Positions 1 through 6,462 of a stretch of 8,509 bases of DNA are shown in pieces. Location: assembly GCA_003641675.1 (NCBI GenBank), contig QNBI01000060.1, positions 1 to 8,509 on the forward strand. Direction: 5' to 3'. The translations under genes were made by a program, and so were the position numbers. The notes under the pieces were generated by a model. That model searched no databases and had not been told where the DNA came from. It worked only from the letters and a program-made list of their open reading frames with translations. Every line of letters begins with the position of its first letter. Positions within the stretch are counted from its first letter, which is position 1. Source of the DNA: Spirochaetota bacterium. Its GTDB lineage: Bacteria > Spirochaetota > Spirochaetia > SZUA-6.

Positions 1-87
1 AAAATTACATCCCTTGCAGGAATTAGTCTTCATAAAGCGCATAAAATAGAGAAAGAAAGATTTATTATATAAACATATAAAACATCT
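1..87. other. Left window edge, upstream region of selD
   Basis: This short stretch holds no gene I can assign. All three plus-strand frames read in from the edge and stop at 24-26, 47-49 and 70-72, so the tail of an upstream plus-strand gene may lie here. None of the short tails is recognisable. The section 61-85 is very A+T rich and contains TATTAT (63-68), which resembles a -10 box, but no convincing -35 box is placed correctly, so I do not call a promoter. Confidence 0.3.
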
Positions 88-1140
88 ATGAATGACAAAC
101 GAAAGGAAATAACAATAAAATTAACAGCAGAAGTAAGCTGTGCCGGATGAGCTTCCAAATTACCGCCAAAGTTTTTGGCGGCAGCACTTAAGGAAGTACC
201 GCAGACCAAACACCCCAATCTTATAATAGGTTTCAACCATGCCGACGATGCCGGTGTTTATAAATTAAACGATTATACTGCACTGGTTCAGACGCTGGAT
301 TTTTTTCCACCTATTGTAGATAATCCATACGATTTCGGCCAGATAGCTGCAGCCAATGCTCTTTCCGATATTTATGCCATGGGAGGAAAAGCACTTACAG
401 CCCTTAACATTGTATGTTTTCCCGGCAACCTGCCGCCTTCTGTTCTAACCGATATTTTACGAGGAGGGTCGGAAAAAGTAGAAGAAGCCGGTGCTATAAT
501 TGTAGGAGGCCACTCTATAAGCGACCGCGAGCTTAAATACGGAATGGCAGTATCGGGAATTATTAATCCTAAAAACATAATAACAAATACAGGCGCGCAG
601 GAAGGAGACCGTGTATATCTCACAAAACCTCTCGGGATAGGCCTAATAACAACTGGAATTAAAAGAGAGGCCGTATCCGAGGAACTTGCGAAAACTGCAG
701 TTGAACTTATGAAAGAGCTAAACAGAAAACCAGCAGAACTAATGGTCAAGTATCATGCAAATGCAGCCACCGATGTTACAGGATACGGTTTACTAGGCCA
801 TGCTTTTGAAATTGCAGAAGGTTCCGGGAAAACTATTCGTATTCTTTCACAGAATCTTCCGCTGCTTCCGGATGTCCTTAACCTGGCTAAGGCCGGTATG
901 AACCCGGGAGGTTCACTTGCAAACAGACAGTTTATGGAAAAAAAATATCTTCTTAAAAACAAAATAGATATTTACTTAGAGGATATCCTTTTCGATCCCC
1001 AGACCTCTGGGGGATTAATCATCTGTGTTCCGGACCGGTATGCCGATGATTTTGAAAAAGAGCTAAAACAAGATGGTATTTTTGCCCGCTATATAGGACG
1101 GGTAGAGGACAGAGATACTTACCCTATAATTGTTGTATAG
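88..1140 (+). CDS. selD: Selenide, water dikinase (selenophosphate synthetase), selenocysteine-containing
   Basis: SelD makes selenophosphate from selenide and ATP in the cytoplasm. This is the selenium donor for Sec-tRNA and for selenouridine in tRNA. Read with TGA 148-150 as Sec, the gene encodes 350 residues, the usual family length. The N-terminal active-site segment reads SCAGUASKLPP, giving Sec21 and Lys24, which match the catalytic Cys17/Lys20 spacing of E. coli SelD. Further family signatures are HADDAGVY (about 51-58, metal/ATP binding), the stretch LDFFPPIVDNPYDFG (about 70-84), GGHSI (140-144) and DPQTSGG (303-309). ATG 88 is the only standard start in frame between the TAA at 70-72 and the Sec codon. 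It lacks a good Shine-Dalgarno sequence, and a better purine run (AAAGGAA, 102-108) lies just inside the gene, so the exact first codon is uncertain. Starting at TTG 175 would delete the catalytic residues. The gene ends in TAG and converges on the minus-strand operon with a 57-base gap. Confidence 0.95.
148..150 (+). other. In-frame TGA read as selenocysteine (Sec21 of SelD)
   Basis: The TGA sits exactly where SelD proteins carry the catalytic Cys or Sec, three residues before the conserved Lys (AAA, 157-159). The frame is open on both sides: from ATG 88 up to it, and from GCT 151 to the end of the gene. Protein similarity to SelD runs straight across it. TGA is used as a normal stop by mrpE, mrpG and the GPH transporter in this window, so a genome-wide TGA reassignment is unlikely. 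A sequencing error would have to fall on this one codon. Confidence 0.93.
151..197 (+). promoter_or_regulatory. Bacterial SECIS element in the selD mRNA
   Basis: The bases directly after the UGA fold into a two-part stem. The inner hairpin is perfect: CCGCCAAA (163-170) pairs with TTTGGCGG (174-181) over 8 bp, closing a GUU loop at 171-173. An outer stem of GCTTCC (151-156) with GGAAGT (192-197) gives 6 bp including one G-U pair, separated by an internal loop. The loop G lies 20 bases after the UGA. Known bacterial SECIS elements have a GU-bearing apical loop roughly 16-37 bases downstream, which SelB binds. The pairing is seen directly; the role is inferred from position and form. Confidence 0.82.
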
Positions 1141-1197
1141 CAAATAGTATGGGTATTCTGAATATGACCGCAAGCATAACCGTGAAACACTGAGCCT

Positions 1198-1302
1198 TTA
1201 TTTTTTCTTTTCTTTCTTCAATTTTCGTTTTTCCTTCGGAGTAAGCTTTGCCTTTTTCTGCTGTTCTTTTTTACCTTTATCTTTCTTTCCTTTATCACCC
1301 AT
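1198..1302 (-). CDS. Small lysine-rich protein of unknown function (34 aa)
   Basis: This is a 34-codon gene running from ATG (1302-1300) to TAA (1200-1198). A good ribosome-binding sequence, AAAGGA, lies 9 bases upstream (1312-1317). The product begins MGDKGKKDKGKKEQQKKAKL and ends in a KRKLKKEKKK run. Seventeen of 34 residues are Lys and one is Arg, against five acidic residues, giving a charge of about +13. There are no aromatic residues and no membrane segment. The central TPKEKRKLKKEKKK part could form a charged helix. The gene lies 74 bases after the GPH transporter on the same strand and may be the last gene of that operon. I do not know its function. Nucleic-acid or ribosome binding is possible on charge alone. 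Coding is supported by the start, stop and ribosome-binding site, but low complexity makes chance harder to exclude. Confidence 0.72.
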   Translation of the reverse strand: MGDKGKKDKGKKEQQKKAKLTPKEKRKLKKEKKK

Positions 1303-1311
1303 ATCTGTTCA

Positions 1312-1317
1312 TCCTTT
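1312..1317 (-). promoter_or_regulatory. Ribosome-binding site of the lysine-rich small gene
   Basis: On the minus strand this reads AAAGGA, followed by nine bases and then ATG at 1302. It is the main non-protein evidence that the 34-codon frame is translated. Confidence 0.65.
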
Positions 1318-1376
1318 CTTGAAACCTAACTGCACCAAGTAAAGCAGGCTTCTCATTTTAAAACATCAAAAGACTT

Positions 1377-2723
1377 TCATACCAATTCTATGTTCTCGCT
1401 TAAAATCATCTTATCGTAAAAACTCTTTGTGATCGGGTAAAAGGAGAGTATAATTACACCGGCTATAAAAAAAGCTGCAGGAACAGGACCGCATAGTATT
1501 TTTATTCCTAAAATGGAACTTTTGCTCTGCTCTGCATTCGGAACATAGCCGAAGAGGCTTAGAACCCAGCCGCTTAAAAAAATTGCAAAAGCCTGACCAA
1601 ATTTACTTACAAAGGTCCACAATCCGTAAAAGACACCCTCCCGCCGTACTCCGTTTTTTACAACATCGTACTCAACAACATCCGGTACTATCGAGTAGGG
1701 CATTACATACTGTGTTGCAAATCCGATACCTGCAAAAAAGAGTATTCCTATTGCGAAATATACACCATACCGCTGCCCGAAGATAAAGAAAACAATAACT
1801 GCAGTTGTAAAGATGAGCATTCCTATATTATAGCTTAACTTTTTGCCTATCCGTTTAGAGAGGGCAACCCACACCGGAATAAAGATCAGAGCACTTACCA
1901 GAAGGCTTAAAAGTGCAAACTGGAAGAAATTTTCCGCTTTGTATATGTATCTAAAGTAATAGAGCAGAGCTCCCTGAATAACTGTAATCCCCGTTATATG
2001 AAAGGTCCACGGCAGAAGAGCAAAGATAAAGGGTTTTAATTTTAGTACTTCGGTATATGATTTTATTATATTCTTATGAACAACAGGTTTTCCGTTATCC
2101 TTTCCTTTAACAGTTAAAAAAGTAATAAGTGCAGTCAAGGCCATTATAGCCCCCATTATTGCACCTACCGCAGTCCAGCCCGTATCTTTGTTCTTAAACA
2201 TTCCGATAATGGGAATCACCAGACCCGCACCAATTAGAGTTCCCACTACTGCAAAGCTCATTCTGTATCCGTTAAGTACTGTTCTTTCATTAAAGTCCGG
2301 CGTTAACTCAGGAGTTAAGGCTCCGTAAGGGATATTTACAAGGGTGTACGCCGTGTTTAAAAGGCAGTATACAACCGCCGCCCAAACAAAGAGCCAGCCT
2401 TGACTTTTTATTCCGGGATTGGTAAACATTGCTATCATAAAGATAAAGAGAAAGATAAGGCCATATAAAATGTAAGGCCGCCGTCTGCCAAGAGGAGAGC
2501 TTGTCTTATCGGAGAGATATCCCACTGCCGGATCTGTAACGGCATCCCATATTTTACCAATCATGAGCGCCGTCCCGGCAAGTCCGGCTGCAAGCCCTAC
2601 AGTATCGGTTAGAAAAAAGAGGAGATAAAACCCCATCATTGTAAAGAAGAGGTTGCCTCCCAAATCGCATATCCCGAATCCTAACTTTGTTTTTAAACTA
2701 AGTCCTTTGCCTTTTTCCCCCAT
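1377..2723 (-). CDS. GPH-family MFS cation:sugar symporter (MelB/XynP-like)
   Basis: This 448-residue inner-membrane transporter belongs to the glycoside-pentoside-hexuronide:cation symporter family, and its length is usual for the family. The family signatures are the start LKTKLGFGICDLGGNLFF (about 10-27), IWDAVTDPAVGYLSD (58-72), the loop GRRRPYIL (79-86) and NIPYGALTPE (130-139). The first two form the N-terminal cation-site region: Asp60 and Asp64 match MelB Asp55 and Asp59, which bind Na+. MelB Asp124 corresponds here to Asn130, as in the NIPYGAL pattern of xyloside- and glucuronide-type members, so the coupling ion (Na+ or H+) is open. The substrate cannot be read from sequence and is probably a glycoside, pentoside or hexuronide. 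ATG 2723 follows an AGGGGA ribosome-binding site. The gene starts 32 bases after the Mrp module on the same strand, so co-transcription is likely. It ends in TGA. Confidence 0.9.
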   Translation of the reverse strand: MGEKGKGLSLKTKLGFGICDLGGNLFFTMMGFYLLFFLTDTVGLAAGLAGTALMIGKIWDAVTDPAVGYLSDKTSSPLGRRRPYILYGLIFLFIFMIAMFTNPGIKSQGWLFVWAAVVYCLLNTAYTLVNIPYGALTPELTPDFNERTVLNGYRMSFAVVGTLIGAGLVIPIIGMFKNKDTGWTAVGAIMGAIMALTALITFLTVKGKDNGKPVVHKNIIKSYTEVLKLKPFIFALLPWTFHITGITVIQGALLYYFRYIYKAENFFQFALLSLLVSALIFIPVWVALSKRIGKKLSYNIGMLIFTTAVIVFFIFGQRYGVYFAIGILFFAGIGFATQYVMPYSIVPDVVEYDVVKNGVRREGVFYGLWTFVSKFGQAFAIFLSGWVLSLFGYVPNAEQSKSSILGIKILCGPVPAAFFIAGVIILSFYPITKSFYDKMILSENIELV

Positions 2724-2755
2724 TACCTATCCCCTTTACTGCAAAATATTAAAGC

Positions 2756-4609
2756 TTAAAAGAGTTTTGCAAGAAGTATAGCAGTAATAACAAAGGCAGA
2801 CAACACATAAATTGCATAGGTGCTTACATTTCCAGTATAGAGCCTCCGTAGGTAATCACCAGTTGCCTCTGCAAGTGAAACAAGGGAATTCTCTGTCCTT
2901 GCTATAATCTTCTTTCTGTAAGGCTCCATAATGTGTTCGAAACCTGCATAGAAGTTATAATTAAAGTTATAAGGGACATTTTTATCCAGGAAATGACCCG
3001 CAGCATAGTTGTCGTACTGTATTACGTGTTTTCTCCTGTGTCCGAGCAGATACACAATATATGCAATAACCAGTCCGCCTGCGAAGGTTAATGATACAAC
3101 AAGCATGTTAAGCTGTCCGGCGGAAGCCTGAATTCCGTGCAGAGAGTACGGCACAACAGCCAGCCCGAAGGACTCTTGAATTTTTGCAATTAACGACATT
3201 GCTATTCCGGGGAATACTCCAAAGAGCAGAGTAGCTATTGTAAGTATCCATATTGGAAGCTGCATATCAAAGGGTACTTCCTTTACATTATTGTAGCGTT
3301 CGGGAAGCTGGCCCAAGAATATATTGTGTATAAGCTTGTATACAGAAAGTATAGTCCCAAGAGTTCCTATTACAGCTGCTAACGCAAGGAAAGGATAGCC
3401 CTGCAAAATAAGAGCCCTGTAAATAAACCACTTGGATACAAACCCGTTCATAGGAGGAATACCTGCAAGACCGATAATCCCTACAAGAAGACCTATAAAA
3501 GCTATAGGTTGTTTTTTAATTAAGCCTCCCAGCTTGTTTAGATTAGTGGTTCCTGTTCTGTACTCCACGGCAGCTATACAAAAGAGGATAAGAGTTACAT
3601 ATGTGAGATAATTTAAAATGTGGAAAATACCGCCTGCTATACCAAGAGCACTCCCCGAAACGATTCCCACAAGCATGTAACCGCCCTGTCCTATTCCGTG
3701 CCATGTAATGAGTTTTTTTGCATCGTGCTGAAAAAGAGCGGTGTATGTCGGAACTATCATAGTTATAGCTGCAAACACACCGATTACATACCTCAAATTA
3801 ACAGCGCCTATAATTACAAACTTATCTATAACCGAAACACCTGCAATACCGAAGAGGAACAGAATTATCGCATATATTCCCATTCTCGTTGAAATACCTG
3901 CTAAGTAACTTGTAATAGGGGTAAAGGGGTTTGAATACGCATCCGGAACCCATGCATGGAGAGGAAATACGGCAGCTTCAATGGAAAACGAAACTATAAA
4001 TAGAATTAGCGTTAACAATGTAATACCCATAGGCATTCCTGCAAAACCCTTTGCAATAACATCATACTCAAAACTCCCTATACGCAGGTAAAGAATAGCT
4101 ATACCTGCTATGAGTATCATGGATGCTGTTATTGCATATATAAAATACTTATATGCAGATTCATAGGCTTTTCCCCCGCCCTGCATCATAAGGAAGAAGG
4201 TGCTCCAGCTCATAATTTCCCATGCTATTAAAAATGTAAGAAAATCGTTTGCAAAGATAAGGCCGAACATTCCCGTTGTTTTAATCAGCAGCCATATATA
4301 GTACAGGGAGCTGTTCTTCTTCCCTACAATAAAGCGTAAAGAAAAGAGTACCGTTAAAAAGGTAATACCACTTATCATAAGGCTAAAATAGAGGTTAAGG
4401 TATGTTACCTTAAAGCTTAAATTTTGACCCATTACAGAAAAGGGCAGTACGTGCTTTAAACCTGTTTTATTAAGCAGAAGAATATTAAAATAAACAACAA
4501 CACCTGTAACAATAAGTGCTGTAAATTTTTTAATACTTTCAACTTTTACAAATATTAGATCAATAACAATACCTGCAATAGGTAATAGGAACATCATGCT
4601 CAAAGACAT
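2756..4609 (-). CDS. Second MrpD/NuoL-like antiporter subunit (MbhH'-like, 617 aa)
   Basis: This multi-spanning membrane protein has the proton_antipo_M fold shared by MrpA/MrpD, MbhH and NuoL/M/N. Visible landmarks are Glu131 in the TM5 segment (LIAWEIMSW), EAAVFPLHAWVPDA (211-224, the TM7 region), DAKKLITWHGIGQGGY (296-311, matching the usual D-K-R-L-AYSS-Q-G motif) and Lys393 in GFVSKW (TM12). It has a C-terminal extension beyond about residue 500. This contains an amphipathic charged part and a final helix after RRLYTGN, resembling the tails of HyfB/MbhH-type and long NuoL-like proteins. It is longer and more divergent than its 487-aa neighbour: Glu211 replaces the usual TM7 Lys, Arg242 lies at the TM8 Lys site, and the TM10 region FHILNYLTYVTL lacks the usual Lys. 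ATG 4609 follows a GGAGG ribosome-binding site, 18 bases after the preceding gene. It likely forms an ion path in the Mrp complex, like MbsH' beside MbsH. Confidence 0.88.
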   Translation of the reverse strand: MSLSMMFLLPIAGIVIDLIFVKVESIKKFTALIVTGVVVYFNILLLNKTGLKHVLPFSVMGQNLSFKVTYLNLYFSLMISGITFLTVLFSLRFIVGKKNSSLYYIWLLIKTTGMFGLIFANDFLTFLIAWEIMSWSTFFLMMQGGGKAYESAYKYFIYAITASMILIAGIAILYLRIGSFEYDVIAKGFAGMPMGITLLTLILFIVSFSIEAAVFPLHAWVPDAYSNPFTPITSYLAGISTRMGIYAIILFLFGIAGVSVIDKFVIIGAVNLRYVIGVFAAITMIVPTYTALFQHDAKKLITWHGIGQGGYMLVGIVSGSALGIAGGIFHILNYLTYVTLILFCIAAVEYRTGTTNLNKLGGLIKKQPIAFIGLLVGIIGLAGIPPMNGFVSKWFIYRALILQGYPFLALAAVIGTLGTILSVYKLIHNIFLGQLPERYNNVKEVPFDMQLPIWILTIATLLFGVFPGIAMSLIAKIQESFGLAVVPYSLHGIQASAGQLNMLVVSLTFAGGLVIAYIVYLLGHRRKHVIQYDNYAAGHFLDKNVPYNFNYNFYAGFEHIMEPYRKKIIARTENSLVSLAEATGDYLRRLYTGNVSTYAIYVLSAFVITAILLAKLF

Positions 4610-4627
4610 ATTTCCTCCACAATCTCT

Positions 4628-6091
4628 TTAGAATAACTGCGCCAGGCTCAAGTGTTTAACTATTTCCTGTGCAACAGAGGTATTTACAGTATTAAGGTAC
4701 GGCAAAAATACAAATCCGGCTATTACCACAAGTCCGAGCAGTATAATGGGCAGTACCGCTCCAAAGGGAGCTCCGCCACTGAAAGAAAGCTCTTCACCTG
4801 TACCGGAAAACATTACAATTACTATCTTTAGGAAATAGATACCTTCTATAATGGTACCCAACAACACCGCTGCGATTAGCCATAGATTTAAAACAGACCC
4901 TGTAGCCGCTGCAGCCATAATTATCTGGATTTTGCTGAAAAATCCCAAAAAGGGAGGCACGCCTATAAGTGAAAGGGCGCCTACTGCAAATAGAAATGCA
5001 CTTACAGGCATCTTTTTTGCTATTCCACGGTAATCCTTGTACAGATACGAACCTGTTTTCAATATCATATATCCGCTTGCAAGGAACAGAATCGATTTGG
5101 AAGCGGCATGATTAATTATCTGGAACATACCAGCTCTTATACCGGCTTCCGTATTAAGGCTTAAGGCAAAGAGAATTAACCCTATCTGGCCGATACTGGA
5201 GTATGCAAGTGCTCGTTTAATATTCTCCTGACGGAAAGCTGCAAACTCTCCGATAAGCAGTGTTGTAACACCTAATACGGCTAAGAATACAAGAATAGAT
5301 GTCGCATGAAAAACAGAATATGTAAGCTTAACAAGAACTATTAACGCTACCTCAATAACAAACCCTGAAAGAAGGGCGCTTATCGTAGAAGGTGCCGATG
5401 CATGAGCATCGGGAAGCCAGCTGTTAAGAGGAAAGAGAGCCCCTTCAACACCGAGACCTGTAATAAGAAGTACAATAATAAGCATTCTGGAAGCAGAGTC
5501 TATTCCGCCTATTTTATCCGAAATGTCCGCCATATTAAGGGTTCCCATCTTCATGTATATAAGAGCTATTGCTATAAGAAAGAGAGTGGAACCTATGGAG
5601 CCTAAAATGAGATACTTAATAGACGCTTCCAGTCCGTGGCTATCCTGGTTGTATGCTACAAGTATGTACGATGATATACAGACTATTTCGAAGAACACAA
5701 AGAGGTTGAATATATCGTTGGTGAGCACCATGCCTGTAGTTCCTGCTAAAAGCAGGAGGAACAGGGCATAGTAACGGTCGAGCCATCCGCCCTTAATATA
5801 GGAAATGGAATATATAAGTACGAGAAATCCTATTACAGATATAATAAGTGCAAAAACAACACCTAAGTGACCCGCCAGCAAGTCTATGCCGATAGGCGCC
5901 TTATAGCCCGCAATAGTAACATGAATCGGCCCGTTTTTTACTTTAACAAGAAGCTCCGAAGCAACGGCTATATTAAATAAGGCCGCGAGCAGAGCAAGAT
6001 ACTTAGAACCGCCCTTCCAGATTAGAGAAAAGATGGGAATAAAGAATGCAGTTGCCAGAGGAACCACAATTAGTAAGATAGGATTTACCAC
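4628..6091 (-). CDS. mrpD: MrpD/MbhH-like Na+/H+ antiporter subunit (487 aa)
   Basis: This is a membrane antiporter subunit of about 14 helices, of the usual MrpD length (about 490 aa). Landmarks are Glu135 in FFEIVCISSYILVAY (TM5), VEGALFPLNSWLPDAHASAP (215-234, TM7 and its loop), ENIKRALAYSSIGQIG (289-304), FQIINHAASKSILF (323-336, with His328 and Lys332 in TM10) and Lys387 in GFFSK (TM12). These are the residues proposed to carry protons along the membrane axis in complex I and Mrp. Glu216 stands at the TM7 position that is Lys in NuoM (Lys234), and Glu247 at the site matching NuoM Lys265. Translation starts at GTG 6091 after an AAGGGGG ribosome-binding site and overlaps the end of mrpC by 7 bases, suggesting coupled translation. 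The gene ends in TAA. Gene order and the LPDAH..AP..ISALLSG motif support MrpD/MbhH rather than NuoN. Confidence 0.93.
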   Translation of the reverse strand: MVNPILLIVVPLATAFFIPIFSLIWKGGSKYLALLAALFNIAVASELLVKVKNGPIHVTIAGYKAPIGIDLLAGHLGVVFALIISVIGFLVLIYSISYIKGGWLDRYYALFLLLLAGTTGMVLTNDIFNLFVFFEIVCISSYILVAYNQDSHGLEASIKYLILGSIGSTLFLIAIALIYMKMGTLNMADISDKIGGIDSASRMLIIVLLITGLGVEGALFPLNSWLPDAHASAPSTISALLSGFVIEVALIVLVKLTYSVFHATSILVFLAVLGVTTLLIGEFAAFRQENIKRALAYSSIGQIGLILFALSLNTEAGIRAGMFQIINHAASKSILFLASGYMILKTGSYLYKDYRGIAKKMPVSAFLFAVGALSLIGVPPFLGFFSKIQIIMAAAATGSVLNLWLIAAVLLGTIIEGIYFLKIVIVMFSGTGEELSFSGGAPFGAVLPIILLGLVVIAGFVFLPYLNTVNTSVAQEIVKHLSLAQLF

Positions 6092-6462
6092 TTTAGCCCC
6101 CTTATCTTAGAAACATCAAGGCTGCCTGTTTTCTGATACAGCCGTACAACAAGTGCCAGCGCAAGGGCAGTAACACCGAAACCTATTACAATGGATGTAA
6201 GAACAAGAGCCTGAGGTACAGGGTCTGTCATCTGTGCAGGTGTAAGAGACGCTTTCGAAAAAATTGGAGCCGTATTCCCCTTAATATAACCTGCCGCAAC
6301 AATAAGGATATTTACACCAGTCTCTGCCATATCAAGGCCGATTATAATCTTAATTAAGTTCTTGTCTGTAAAGACAATAAACAGACCCGTTAATATTAAT
6401 CCAAAGGATGCTATATAGATTATCCACTCCACAGATACCAAATTTGCTAAAATATTATGCAT
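6085..6462 (-). CDS. mrpC: Na+/H+ antiporter subunit MrpC (NuoK-like)
   Basis: This is a small three-helix membrane protein, homologous to NuoK of complex I and MbhG of membrane-bound hydrogenase. Seen directly are GLDMAETGVNIL (42-53), with Glu47 at the conserved NuoK-type acidic position in TM2, and the diagnostic DPVPQALVLTSIVIGFGVTA (80-99). I start it at ATG 6462 (125 aa), not at ATG 6477 (130 aa). The bases between contain GGGAGG at 6470-6475, an ideal Shine-Dalgarno distance from 6462, while nothing comparable precedes 6477. The start overlaps the end of the mrpB fusion gene by 8 bases and its stop overlaps mrpD, so all three are probably translationally coupled. Confidence 0.93.
   Translation of the reverse strand: MHNILANLVSVEWIIYIASFGLILTGLFIVFTDKNLIKIIIGLDMAETGVNILIVAAGYIKGNTAPIFSKASLTPAQMTDPVPQALVLTSIVIGFGVTALALALVVRLYQKTGSLDVSKIRGLKW

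Noticed and set aside
1..42. Minus-strand start (MRFMKTNSCKGCNF...) with a CxxC motif running off the left edge, as a divergent gene.
   Set aside because: Only 14 codons are visible, there is no ribosome-binding sequence before either ATG, and the CxxC could be chance.
61..85. A+T-rich stretch with TATTAT as a selD promoter.
   Set aside because: No matching -35 element at a suitable distance; A+T richness alone is weak evidence.
175..1140. SelD starting at TTG 175 (321 aa).
   Set aside because: This start lies in the SECIS stem, has no ribosome-binding site, and removes the catalytic Sec/Lys segment that is plainly encoded upstream in the same frame.
1141..1215. Intrinsic terminator between the convergent selD and lysine-rich gene, with the T-rich run at 1198-1215.
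   Set aside because: The only stem before the T-run is GTG/CAC (3 bp), and the T-run is explained as the complement of lysine codons.
3620..3892. Plus-strand open frames inside the antiporter genes (also at 5402-5771 and 7583-7852).
   Set aside because: They lie opposite well-supported genes and their translations resemble no known protein.
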